Below are positions 37,042-49,486 of a stretch of 64,000 nt of DNA, piece by piece. The translations under genes and the position numbers were made by a program. The notes under the pieces were generated by a model. That model was given only the letters and a program-made list of their open reading frames with translations. It ran no database searches and was not told where the DNA came from. The stretch is taken from the NCBI GenBank assembly GCA_949318235.1, contig OX439134.1, forward strand, positions 25,838,308 to 25,902,307. Reading direction: 5' to 3'. The stretch's first letter is position 1; every line of letters starts with the position of its first letter. This DNA is from Ecdyonurus torrentis (lineage: Eukaryota > Arthropoda > Insecta > Ephemeroptera > Heptageniidae).

Positions 37042-37402
37042 GATGATACAGTAGTCCATCTCCTATTGACTGATAAAGGAACAACTGTTTTGAGGCTGAC
37101 TATAAGCCATTTCGCTCATATCCGCTTCCGTTTTGACTTACTGCGCATGCGTAGTAAGGAGAAACGGAAGCGGATGTGACCGAAATCGCTTATAGTCGGC
37201 CTCAAAACCGTTGTTCCTTTACTAGTCAATACTGAGAATGTCAGATCAATGCGCGCCATAATTCCGACTGGGTGAAGCGGGCTGAACTACACGCGTAACG
37301 TTACTTCAGTTACTTTTAGTTCAGTCCGCTTCACCCAGTCGGAATTATGGCGCGTTTTTTGATCTGACATTCCCAGTATAGGAGATAGACTACTGTATCA
37401 TC
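37042..37402. repeat. Double-hairpin foldback with three-way-junction layout (family H)
   Basis: An outer stem (GATGATACAGTAGTCCATCT against AGATAGACTACTGTATCATC) encloses two separate long hairpins. Hairpin 1 spans about 37067-37229 with arms through GGAACAAC..TTTTGAGGC and CGGAAGCGGATGTGA-type sequence. Hairpin 2 spans about 37230-37378 with arms through GTCAGATCAA..GCGC and ATTCCGACTGGGTGAAGCGG. Confidence 0.85.
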
Positions 37403-37714
37403 TACTGTGCACTCTATATGAATGAATTAGAATGTTTTTGGTAAAAGCATGAAACTCAACTCATTAGAATTTAGAATGCATACCATTTTTCACCTATCCA
37501 TCCAGTTAATTACTCAAGGCATACATACCGCAATTTTATCTGGATCTGCTTAGAATTTTTTAATCTTAAATTGATTCCTTTACTTACATTTTGTAAAATT
37601 TGAAGTCTTTTGAGTTATGAGCGGTTATGAGCACAGGTCTGAAAAGCGCTGAGCCGATCAACCAGAGATCCTGCACAGCGATCAACAAACCGACATTGTT
37701 TATTTTCATCAGCT

Positions 37715-37765
<51 letters not shown>

Positions 37766-38129
37766 TAAACACAAATTTGAGCGTACAATTTTTTTAATGC
37801 AATTTATACAATAATTTTAATTATAACATTTTTGCTATATGATAATATATAGTAATAATTAATAATTTTTGTTTTCACTTATGCTTTCTCTTGACTAGTG
37901 TAGTTTTTTCCATTTTGGATTTACGGAGGCAATTTTTAAATTGGTATTATGATTTATGATTATACAGATTTCATTCTACAGATTTGTATAATTTTGTTGT
38001 TGTATATATTTACTATTTATACAAGGCACCTTTATTTATGACGACGCTAGAGGAAACCTGGTATTGCAATAAAAAAAGTTTTTGTAGTATACCTATAATA
38101 TATTGTCAATTCACCTGAAGCATTTTTCT

Positions 38130-38258
<129 letters not shown>

Positions 38259-38971
38259 AATTTATTCACACCATATATCCTATTTATAAATATAAATATA
38301 TTATTATTAACAAAGTATATAGTGGCCACTTTGTCTTAGTTTCATAGTGCAAATAAAAAACAATATCAGGGCAAATATTCCTCAGTTGATTAATATTTTT
38401 TCTTTTGTTAATTAATGATTTTCCGAGACAAAATAAATAATAAATAAAATGCAATATAATAATAATGCATAAATAAGAATTGGAGCAAGTATAAGAAGTA
38501 TTGGAATATAACAATTCAAAATAATAATGCTAGAAAATATTTATATCAAATTTGACAAAATTTAGATGGCAAAATAATATCATACAAAAAAATCGCCTCT
38601 CTGAAAAATAAGCGTTATTATATTTATCATGTAAAATAATAATAATAATTGTTATCATATTGCAATATAAAAATCTTTATTTGAAAATGTTTACAAATAT
38701 ATTATAACTTGATAATTCGATCATATATCACATAAAATTTTAATTCCTTTCATTTAGATATATAATAATATAAAGTATGGCAGTCGATACTTATAAACTT
38801 ATATACTATACTTTATATTTACCCGATAACTTTATAACAAAACTTTTTACCACCATTAGTTGCAACACCTAATATTAAGCCTGAATTGTTATAAATTTGT
38901 ACAGCGAATTGTAAAATAGCATTGTTTTGAATAATTATTTTGCTGTGCAAAGCAAACAGTTACAACACAGA

Positions 38972-39240
38972 ACTAAAAACGTGAATGCACAAAGTATTGT
39001 TCACAGGTAATGTAAAAGCTACGAGCGTTGATGCACGTATAAACAGATAAACAAAGTTGATGCACGTATAAACAGATAAACAAAGTTGGAGTAATGTAAT
39101 CATGTCATGCAATGTGTCATGTAATTTCCAAAAAACAATGTAAATGGCTCCATTTGTTTACATTGTTCCAACGTTGTTTATCCGTTGACGCGTGTTGATG
39201 CATGTAACTTTTACGTTACATGTGAACAATACTTTAAGAC
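38972..39240. repeat. Foldback element, family J, copy 2
   Basis: The arms pair through AAAGTATTGTTCAC / GTGAACAATACTTT and GATAAACAAAGTTG / CAACGTTGTTTATC. The left arm has an internal 30-bp direct duplication (GATGCACGTATAAACAGATA then AACAAAGTT, twice). Confidence 0.75.
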
Positions 39241-39767
39241 TAATTGTAGTTATAAGGGTTGCAACTTACCATGGCATATTTTCTATTTATTATTAATTTT
39301 ATATTTGTGGAGAGCTTACTTTTAAATGAGTAATTTTACAAACAGAGGTTTTGGAGATTTGACTTTCACGATAATCATCTCAAAATTTTATTAATTTATA
39401 ACACCTTTTTTTTTATTTAGGTCTGAAATATTTATAGGGTAACTATCTGTTATTGTTATATATTTATCTGATTGTCCTTATTAAACCAGTGAAATAATGA
39501 AGAAAATTCAAGAATGGGTGTTACCGTCATAACCAATCACACCAAGATTAATAAAAATTGTAACCTGTAAATGTACCCATTGTGTGAATTTAATCAGCTC
39601 ACTTCATTAATTAATTATAAATGACACATAATACAAATAGACTTAACAATTTCTTCCCAATTAAAATATATTTTTGTCTACATATAGACAACATACAATA
39701 TAAAAATTAAAAACTACGATTTCTGTTATAAAAATAGATGCATTGAAAATTACTCTGCTAATTACAG

Positions 39768-39900
39768 TGCCAAAAGCTATCCAATGTGTTAGTTCTTTTG
39801 TTTATCTCTGTGCTAGCAAGATTTTCACCAAGCTATGAAACTCTCTTCACTATGGTAAGACCCTTGCTAGTTTCCTTTTCGTTCAAATTTATCATACCAA
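39768..39900 (+). repeat. Family L element, single arm
   Basis: Carries CCAATGTGTTAG, GCTAGCAAGATTTTCACC, CTCTTCACTATGG and AATTTATCATACC, the same order as one arm of the foldbacks at 40808-41138 and 44270-45406. Confidence 0.7.
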
Positions 39901-40807
39901 CCTTTATGCGTTATATAAAATACTTAAATAGTAAAATATATTGTATAAAAATTCATATCAAGGCAATCTAATAATTTCTACAACTATACAATAACCCCTA
40001 TTAAAATATATAAATGTGTAGCAAGATACTGTATATACTATACTAACTTCATTTTTCAACATAGATATACAATCAGAGAGAAAAATCCTAAAAATTAAGT
40101 GTAAAAATATATACTAGTGCTGTCAAAACAAAGGCTCATTTTCTAATCCAGATTAAAGATGAAAACTTTTCTGAATCCAGCAACCCATATTTCAAGGGCA
40201 CAAGTGTATCTAGCTTGAAAAATATTAATAAAATACAGATCATTGTTAAAAATAAATAAAAAAATAAAAAAATAAAATAGAAGAGGGAGCTTGGATTTAT
40301 ATTTTCCCTCTTATCCTTATTTCTAGTTAAAATACACCAAAATGGCCAAAATTTATCTGCATGGAACAATTCATATAATATTAAGGTAAGCAGACAGTTT
40401 ATCCAGATTTTATTTTGACAGCACAAAAATAAGTATCTTAAAGTATAAAAAAATATATCAGAAACATATTTTTGGTGTTGAATTAGAAAACACATTTGAT
40501 TGAAAAATTGCAAACATTGATAATTAAATTAATATATTATATTTTTTTAAATACAATTTGGCACATTTTTAATAATAAATTTGCAATAACTTATAATGAA
40601 CACTCAATAAACAGCATATAAAATACAATTTTGAATGATTTCTTACTTAAATAGGTTAATATAGGCCTAATTGTCATTAAAAGCTGCCTTTTTTTTTTTG
40701 TTACTTTGAAGAGAAAATCACAGATTTACTTGTGTCAAACTTTTATATAAATTTACAAAGTACATTTTAATAAAAAGCTAGAAATAGCAAATAAAAAACA
40801 TATCTAT

Positions 40808-41138
40808 TTGAAAGAAAAGGTTAGGAGAAACCAGCGCTGGCCTTACCGTAGTGAAGAGAGTCCCATAGTTCAGTGAAAATCTTGCTAGCACAGTTATAAA
40901 AAACTAACACATTGGAAACATTTCAGCAATAAACTCCAAGAGAGATGGAGTGAGTTATGCCTTCATCAGACCTTACAGATTTGGAGAGAAACTAGGAGTT
41001 TATTGCCAAAATATTTCCAATGTGTTAGCTTTTTATATCTATGCTACCAAGATTTTCACCGAACTATGGGAATCTCTTCACTATGATATGGCCTTTGCTC
41101 GTTTTTCCTATACTTTTCTTTCAAATTTATCATACCTA
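40808..41138. repeat. Family L foldback, short copy
   Basis: The left arm (CTTACCGTAGTGAAGAGAGT..AAAATCTTGCTAGCAC..AACACATTGG) is the complement of the right arm. The centre reads CTTCATCAGACCTTACAGAT. Confidence 0.8.
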
Positions 41139-41438
41139 ACTGCAATTGATTATTTACCATCTCTTATCTATGAATAAAAGTATGAAATCTTTGTAAAAGG
41201 TCAAATTTCAAGAATAATTTAAAAATATTTAATCTAATACAACTCTCTGACATGAAATTTTAAACATTTTAAATGTCATCAAAATATAATTAATTACAGA
41301 GAGATACTACACTTGCAATGAAAACTATGATGACAATGCAAAAGTTACAATAAATCTCTGGGAAAGGAATGCTTGAATGCAGGCTTTGCTATTACAGAAT
41401 ATGTAAGGAATATTTCCACTGCAATGACACATATTATG

Positions 41439-44400
41439 TTACAGTGCAGTAGATCTCTGTGACAGGAAGGCTTGAATGCATGCTCTACTACATAGACTGT
41501 TTTCATCTCTCACAGCAAACTTGTTGTTGAGTAAGCTGCACTGGCAGACAACACATCGGAAACACTTGGCGTCTGCGTGCCAGTGCAAGTGTTGCCAGAT
41601 AACGCTGCTTTCACTTGGACCTATCAGCTTACGACACGAGTGACAAGCCTAAGAAAAAATGGAACAAATATGAACGAATGCATTTTGAAAAATATAAACT
41701 TTCTATTTTTCCCCCTTTGTACCACGTGTACCCCCCTCACATGGATTTGGGTGCTTCTCCATATCAGATGGACCCCCCCCCCTCCACCTCGTCATGAAAT
41801 CCTGGCTATGCCCCTGATAAGAACAAACAGGAAAAAAAGTTTAGTAAAACAACTAAAATTACCTTAGAGTGCAGTTTCTGATAGCAGTCAAGACAACAAG
41901 GCTGGCCATTACGTGAGATATACTTCATACCAGCGAGGGGTACGTCACATTCAATACAACAAAAATGACGAACATGGAAGTGATTCTCCTCTGCTAAGGT
42001 GTACTCTGTTGTGAATATCAGCTGCCACATAATAAATAATGGTAAATAACATTAATATTTAATATCTGCAGTATTTATGTAAGTAAAAACAAATAAACTA
42101 TTAAAAAAAAAGCCCAGTCAAGTGTACAGCTTTCCAGCTTTGGCCAAAAGTTCCCAAACGGAGCAGCGGCGGCTGCTGCGTTTTCTCATAAAGATAACAT
42201 AGTATGGTTTTGGGTTGCCTATGCAAATCGTTCGGGAACTTTTGGCCAGAGCTATACACCAGCCAAACATACACTTTAATTTTATATTTAACTTTTCAAT
42301 GATAAATGATGATTTTGTTTATTTTTAGTTGTACTTATAATTAAGTAACGAGCACTAAACTTTGTGATATCTAATACTTAAAAAAAGTTAATAGAAAGCG
42401 CAAAAATACAAAGATTGGAAAAATTGTGACAAGAAAGGTGAACAGATAGGGTAGCTTAAAGGGTTGCATGTAAAAGAGAGGGAGAGGGAGAGGGAGACAT
42501 GCCCAAATTAAATGCATTTAGCACATAACAAGGATATGTTCTGGCCACTTATATTCCATGTGCTCATATTTATCACCTAGAAGGCAAGCATAGTTGGTGT
42601 TTGGCTTGCATTTGATTTAAACAGTGTGAATACATCAATTGCAAGCTAAACTTTTCTCTTATTATAACAAGCATGTAATATGAGCAGCTGTTACATACTT
42701 AGATAAGCTCCATTCATTTCATTTTAACCTGGATAAGTTTTTTTTCCTGTCACACAACAAACATCCTGTCAACTAATGCTCATCTCACTGTCCTCAATAG
42801 TTCCTATCTATCAACCTTCAAATCTTTATTACTTTGAGTAAATTACGTTTGATTTACCTCATCACATGCAGCACAACGAGGGATGTTAACTTCTTCAGCA
42901 AAGTGGCGTCCACAGAATAGCTTGTTGTCTTTGTGGAAATAAATCAGGTCGACAAGAAGTTCCTGTTAACATATCCACACCCAAATTTTACAATGTTTTA
43001 AGGGAGTAGGGGACCGACGTCGGCCATTAGACTTAAACTTTTCTCTTCAAAAAAATCTGAAATTTTGCACAATGATACTACAGCTTGAGACAATTACAAA
43101 TACATAAAAAATTTGGGGGGCCACTGTGCAAATTAATTTAATGTTTTTTTTTTTTTTTTTAATTTTAAGCCCATAAGGCCCAATGTTAATTTCAATAGTT
43201 TTTTCTTTTTTTTTTTTTTTTTTCGGGACGGTCAAATATCATGAAATTTTTATCACAGCTAGGTGTGACTCTTAGCTACATAAGGACACCAAATTTAGAC
43301 CCAAAACACTTCTAGTTTTTGAGATATAAGGTTGATACTCTACTCCCTTAAAGCCATAGACCACATAAAACAACATGTGCTTTTTAATGAATAAACACGA
43401 AATGGGATCTTCAAAACTGATGACAGTTTTTACCAGAATGTTAATGTAGCCCCACGAGAGAGCGTGAAAAAACTGTAAAGTATGCAATTTGCGTGAAAAT
43501 TCATGTTTATGACGTCAGAAACATGCAAAAATTAGTATGAAAATGTTGTGTGGGTTGCATAAATCGAATTTTCTGATCACTGCTACGGGGCTACTGTTGG
43601 GTTTTGAGACAAACTAATGTTATTTATGTAAATCCCATCAAGTGTTTTGTGATATAAATGCTTATGTTTTTCTCCGGTCTATTCCTTTAAGTACATAACT
43701 TTATAATATATTTGAGTCTACTAGTTCCAAAAATGGCTTTTTCCATTTTCAAAGAAGGTGATATCATACCGGATATTGATAAGAAACTCATCTTTATTGA
43801 AAATAGAAGAAGCAGTTTTTGGAAATAGTAGACTCATTTATAAATAACCATTTACAATTACTTATGGTATGCAAAAATTAAAATCACAGAAACAAATAAT
43901 AAAAATTATCCTAAAATTATACATTTTTATAGAATTCAGCATCCAAAATTAAAGAAACAAATAATAAAATTGACACTTAATTATTATTATTACAGTATTC
44001 TTAAGTATTTTGTGGTAATATTAGTAAAAGCAAAACTCACCACTTCCTCTAACTGCTTATCTTTAAAATTTGTTTGTTTTTCTGTTTTATTTATTTTATT
44101 ATTTTCAGCCAAAAGTTAAGATGCTTATATTAAAGTCCCTAGAAAATACCAAGTACTCTTTTCACTCCATAAGAATTATTAACAACAAATTTTCATTGTT
44201 AAGAGGTCAAGATTGCTATTTAACTGCATATTATTTAAGTGATATGTATATTAAGGAAAATAAACCATCGCGGTTAGGTATGATAAATTGAAAGAAAAGG
44301 ATAGGAGAAAACCAGCAAGGGCCTTACCATAGGGAAGAGAGTCCCATAGTTCGGTGAAAATCTTGCTAGCACAGATATAAAATAACTAACACATTGGAAA

Positions 44401-47400
44401 TATTTCGGCAATCGACTCCAAGAGAGATATGGAGCGTGTTATGCCTTCATCAGTCCTTACAGACTCAGAGAGAAACTATGAATGATGGCTCTGCTGGTGT
44501 TACTTTGTGGTATATGTAGATGTGGTGAGGGTGGGGGAAGTTTGGTAGGATATGATGAGCAAGGATAATAATAAGGGAAGGAGGGAACAGAGGGGTAAAG
44601 AGAGGGATCAGAGGAATAAGGGAGTCGGGAAAGTGAAATAAGGAATATGGAGGGGGATAGGAGGGGATGATTGGGATGATTAAATGTGTGTTAACGTAAA
44701 TTTAGCCCAGGTCGACCTACTGCCTTCCTGGATTGCAAAATGTACTGATACGCTAATTCCCATTGTCGTAATACTGCATTGTTTAGCTGGGTTTAAATGT
44801 GTGTTAACATAAATTTAGCCCAGGTCGACCTACTGCCTTCCTGGATTGCAAAATGTACTGATACGCTAATTCCCATTGTCGTAATACTGCATTGTTAGCT
44901 GGGCTAACAATGGGCGACAATGGGAATTAGCGTATCAGTACATTTTGCAATCCAGGAAGGCAGTAGGTCGACCTGTGCTAAATTTACGTTAACACACATT
45001 TAATCATCCCAATCATCCCCTCCTATCCCCCTCCATATTCCTTATTTCACTTTCCCGACTCCCTTATTCCTCTGATCCCTCTCTTTACCCCTCTGTTCCC
45101 TCCCTCCCTTATTATTATCCTTGCTCATCATATCCTACCAAACTTCCCCCACCCTCACCACATCTACATATACCACAAAGTAACACCAGCAGAGCCATCA
45201 TTCATAGTTTCTCTCTGAGTCTGTAAGGACTGATGAAGGCATAACACGCTCCATATCTCTCTTGGAGTCGATTGCCAAAATATTTCCAATGTGTTAGTTA
45301 TTTTATATCTGTGCTAGCAAGATTTTCACCGAACTATGGGACTCTCTTCACTATGGTAAGGCCCTTGCTGGTTTTCTCCTATCCTTTTCTTTCAATTTAT
45401 CATATTATTTAAGTGAGGTTTTTAAAGGTTTTGGTGAGAGTACCTTGGCTTATATATCCAACATCAGCTGACAATTAAAATGAACTACAATAGCTCTCGT
45501 GATTGGTGGATCATGATCATGTGAACCACTTACCCCCCCCCCCTCTTTTTTTTTGGCCCAAGAAAATCCTTAAAAATTTCAAGCTGCTTTTTTAACTTAT
45601 GAGCATGTCTTGACAGATGACAGCACTACAAAATTATCATTGGTAATATTTTGGGTCATGGGGTCATGATCCACCAATCACAAGAGCTATTTTAATTAAT
45701 TTTAATTGCCAGCTGATGTTAGATATCGATTTTGTTGTGAACAAAATATCTATCTTGTATTTTATCACGCAAAGCAAAATGTCTATCATGTTTTTATGTC
45801 AGCGTAAGCAAAATGTCTATCTCATTCCCGAATGTTATGGAGATGGCGCTCGAGATAGACATCTTGCTTCGCGTGACAAAAAACGAGATATACATTTTGC
45901 TTCACGTGACAAAAAAACGAGATAGACATTTTGTTTGCAACAAGATCGATATAATATACTTAAGTGTTTTTGATCAGTGCAAATTTAATACTATACTTAT
46001 GAAACTCACCTTACAGGAGCTGCATACAAAGCAAGCAGGGTGCCAGAAGACTCCAGGCCCAGCTCTTTCAGCAGTAACCACCACATCTCCTGGTGCCACA
46101 GGCAGCATGCAGTGTGCACAAGTTGTGTTTGATGTAAGGTCAGTAAGTTGTAACCCCGCAAGCTGACCAGGTAGTTCTCCTGTAGCATTGTTGTTGTCGA
46201 ACCTTGCTGCTCTCACAGGACCACTCACCTCACCTTCAAAACCTGGACTCTTAACTTCTTCTATCATCGGCATTGGGTCGGGGAAATTCAATCCAAGCTG
46301 GCTTCTGTTTGGAATAAAACCCAATTGTCCACCCGACTTGTCAAAACCTTCCTGTTGTTCTAATCCTTGGTTATAGGTCATTGCTAAATCATGAGCATTT
46401 GCGCCATCTTGTTCATACTGAGGCCCTAAAGCTGAATTTGGAGCAAGTTGTGCTGTTTTAGTACCTAATGCTTGGGGCTGTCCACTTACATAATCATAAC
46501 AACCTGTTTCAGGGTTAAATATTGGCAATTGATTAGCCTGCACTTGTTTAGCTGTATCTTTATCATAAATTTCCTGTTGAGAACTGATATTTTGATTCTT
46601 AAAATCATCAAAATTAGGAGTAGTTTGGTCATGAGGCAAGTTTTTGTTCAGATCACTGGTTATTCCCTGGTTTGGCTGGAATGGTTTTGGTAAGAAAGCA
46701 CTAGGTCTTTGCATGAAAGGAGGTAAACTTGTAGGGAGGGGTGGAGGAAGAGGAGAGGATGGAAACTGAGGGGGTTGTAACATAGACAAGGTTTGAGGTG
46801 AGGGTGGTGGAGGGAAAGATTCATCGTTATTATTCTTGTTGAGTGCTTGAGCTTGCTGTATATTAAGAGCATGTGCTTGTTGTGCTTTGCTTGTATTTTG
46901 CATATTGGTAGCATGCTGGGCATTAGTAGCATGCTGAACATTGCCACTGCTTGCATGCTGAGATTCAATTGCATATGGAAGTCGTAATTCCTTCAACATG
47001 GCAGCTAATGTTGCTACTCGGCCTTGACCAACAGCTCCTTCTTTCAAATGCTGTCTATAATTCTCAAAGCCAAGGATTTCTGCATCAGTGAGAGAGTGAC
47101 AGTGAGTGGGATCAATATCGTGGATTGGCACTTGTCTCTCCAGCTGCTCTCTACGTTTCTGTGCAGCTGCACTGCCACTCACTGGACGCTGCTCTTCGGG
47201 TAAACCCATCATGTATCCCTCCACCTGTGACAGATAAGAACAAATATAAGCAAAAAGTTATCAAATTCCTATACAGACTCTTTCTTCTATTGGTTGAATT
47301 ATTCACTCATAGATTTAAGCTTGAGCCTTAATACCATATGTGAACAGTGTATTTTTATTTTATTTTTATTTTTATTTTTTAGGAAATAGAAAATATTACT

Positions 47401-49128
47401 CATATGTTTTTCATAAGTTAAAATGAGCACATGAGAAACATAGTAAAATTATAGAAAAAAATCATTTTCCCTATGCCGCTACAATATATCGTCGTGGCCG
47501 CGCCCAAAGGGCGTACTTGCATTTGGCTACTTTTACGCAAAGGGTGTACTTGCATTTGGCTATTTTCACTCAAAGGGTGTACTTGCATTTGGCTAATTAC
47601 GATGCTGCGCGCGCATCCGCCATAAGCTTAACATGTAAAACCAAGTGCAAGTACGCCCTTTGTTGTACTGGACGAAAATGCAAGTACGCCCTTTGTTGTA
47701 CTGGACAAAAATGCAAGTACGCCTTTTGTAAGACGACCTTGAAATGCAAGTACGCCCTCTGGGCGCGGCCACGACGATATACTTTAATGTTTGTCATACA
47801 TAAATTTTTAAATCTGCAAGTTTTACAGTTTTTTTTATCATTAGAATTATTATTTTTTAATTATTATTATTGTATTTTAATACAGTACTTACTAATTGTT
47901 TAAATCTATATAAAAAAATAAAGAAAAGGATAGCTCATTTTATTTAAATGCAAATCTTCTATATTGGTAAAAGGTCTTGATGTATGCGGGTGATACTTAC
48001 CACATCAGGTGAAATCCCTGGAGGAACCCAGTCAAAGGAAACGGGTCCTGGTGATATAGCTCCCTTGTCCAATGCATTGCCTCTAATGTTCAATTGATCT
48101 GAAGGTCATATTTTTATTAACTTTAATTATGCTATACACTAAATAATAATTTTCTTTAAAGATTATTCAACAGATGACTTTAATGCTTACATGTCTTTTT
48201 ACGTGTATTCTGATGTACAGTTCCAAGCAGGATTTCAAACTGCTGGTAATTTTGATCGTCCACAACATCATGTTTTTCTTTCCCACACTTGCAGTTGCGA
48301 CAAGATTTCCTGCAAAATTAGCAACATGTAATATAATATAATACATTGTCCTCTACAGATAACAAAGAAACAATATAAAAAGCAACCAAACGCTTAAATG
48401 TACTATATTTGTGCATTTTCTAGGATATTAACATATCCTTCTTCTATCTATATAATGTTGTCACGTACAAAAGTGTTGTAACAATTAGGTGTCACTTTCA
48501 CAGGAGCGCAATACCGGATATTATTAATGCTGTTCGCTGTTCGTAAACCCTGTTCTCGTTCTCTGCTCCTAAAATGACGATCGCCTTTGGTTATTCAAAT
48601 GGAATGCGCATTTTTTGGTGCAAGAGAACAGGGTTTACGAACAGCATTAATTTAATAATATGAAAATAAATAATAACATACCGGTATGTAATTGTACATA
48701 TATGTTGTAAATTGTAAAAAGAAAATATGCAAAAATAAAATATCCATGCTTTATAATGAGAATTAAGTACAAATAATACAAAAATAAAAAACAAATTACT
48801 GTAAAAAAAAAAAAAAAAAAAAGATAAATAATGAAATGAAAAATATTGGTGCGACACGATATTACTTTAGTTATATCATACCTCCAAAAATGCAAATCAA
48901 GACCAGGACAAGCTTCTCCACATGCTAAACAAGGAGCACCAGCCCCGATTTCATGGGCTAGTTTATGAGGCTGAAATCAAATTAAAAACACACAAAAAAA
49001 TCAAACCAAAAATTCTAGTGCAAAAATCATGCACAAAAATGTAAACAAAAACAAGCATTACTCACTCTTTGACGTTTCTTTTCAAGATCTTTTACCCATC
49101 CTGGAGTTTTTTGAACGTCCGTCTCCAT
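41439..49128 (-). CDS. TES: Testin: PET domain plus three LIM domains (eight exons)
   Basis: Focal-adhesion and actin-associated scaffold protein. The exons on the minus strand are 49128-49066, 48970-48882, 48309-48191, 48098-48001, 47224-46010, 42962-42858, 42021-41863 and 41648-41439, all in phase, giving 685 residues. Residues 22-65 hold the cysteine-rich testin signature ([34 protein letters not shown]). The PET domain follows (about 104-215: [35 protein letters not shown]). LIM1 starts [15 protein letters not shown]2 starts [14 protein letters not shown], and LIM3 starts [12 protein letters not shown] with [11 protein letters not shown]. Human testin is about 420 residues; the extra length is a Gln/Pro/Asn-rich linker in exon 5 between PET and LIM1. 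The cysteine-rich N-terminus separates it from Prickle. Introns contain family B, L and two tandem-unit foldback elements. Confidence 0.94.
43348..43690 (-). mobile_element. MITE family B, copy 3
   Basis: Minus-strand copy with ends TTAAAGCCATAGACC and GGTCTATTCCTTTAA, in testin intron 5. TGACGTCA is at 43510-43517. Confidence 0.88.
44270..45406. repeat. Family L foldback, long copy (about 1.1 kb)
   Basis: Arms of about 500 bp are complementary from GGTATGATAAATTGAAAG inward (GGAGTCG, CCCTATTATT-type runs, GGTCGACCTACTGCCTTCCT). The left arm contains a direct duplication of about 115 bp (GTGTGTTAAC..AATTTAGCCCAGGTCGACC..GCATTGTT), which the right arm has once. The 16-mer CATATTATTTAAGTGA occurs at 44227-44242 and 45401-45416, a possible insertion duplication. 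Confidence 0.88.
45722..45953. mobile_element. Foldback with 33-bp tandem-unit arms, copy D2
   Basis: Ends ATATCGATTTTGTTG and CAACAAGATCGATAT. Each arm has about two units of 33-34 bp related to those of D1 (AAAATGTCTATCTCG, then TTTTTTTGTCACGTGAAGC). The centre (ATTCCCGAATGTTATGGAGA then TGGCGCTCGAG) is the D1 centre in opposite orientation. It lies in testin intron 5, about 55 bp from exon 5. Confidence 0.83.
47483..47782. mobile_element. Foldback with 33-bp tandem-unit arms, element D3
   Basis: Ends TATATCGTCGTGGCCGCGCC and complement. Seven units in all, three in the left arm and four in the right in opposite orientation. Each unit has a conserved 19-mer (AAAGGGCGTACTTGCATTT) followed by a variable 14-mer; the pitch is 33 bp. 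The central segment around GCTGCGCGCGCATCCGCC is not inverted. The sequence is unrelated to D1 and D2 but the design is the same. Located in testin intron 4. Confidence 0.85.
48521..48656. repeat. Short hairpin element
   Basis: TTATTAATGCTGTTCG..CGTAAACCCTGTTCTC pairs with GAGAACAGGGTTTACGAACA then GCATTAA, around a centre of about 60 bp, in testin intron 2. Confidence 0.75.
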
Positions 49129-49486
49129 CGCTTTCTCTCAACTAAAGTATGTATGTGTGTTATTTCTTATCAATCAAAGAAAACCTTTATGTCATCTTTC
49201 CCTTTTTATCGAAACAATCGTCATACCGCAAACTCTGAGACAAAGTTTTGGTTGACCAAACTGCCGGCAGATGGCACTGCAATAGCGTACCTCAGATATT
49301 ATAGTTAAGAAAAGACGCACACATTTTTTTATCGGGCCTATATATTATATTCTCTGGCGTCCGGCGAGCTGGGCAAGTTCGGATAATTTTATATGCGGAA
49401 AAAACAGATAACCGTTTATAAAAACGGTTAAAAATTACCACCATAAAAATAATATATATCAATTTAATATTTTATATATATATATA
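49129..49486. other. Upstream region of testin
   Basis: Should contain the testin 5' UTR and promoter. No clear core element is visible. No other gene is seen. Confidence 0.4.

Noticed and set aside
47483..47782. Regular repeat/variable-segment pattern resembling a CRISPR array
   Set aside because: The units run in opposite orientations in two arms, the variable parts are only 14 bp and recur, and the host is an animal. It is a foldback element.
47517..47903. Open frame with repeated CKYALCCTG units
   Set aside because: It is a translation of foldback D3 inside a testin intron.
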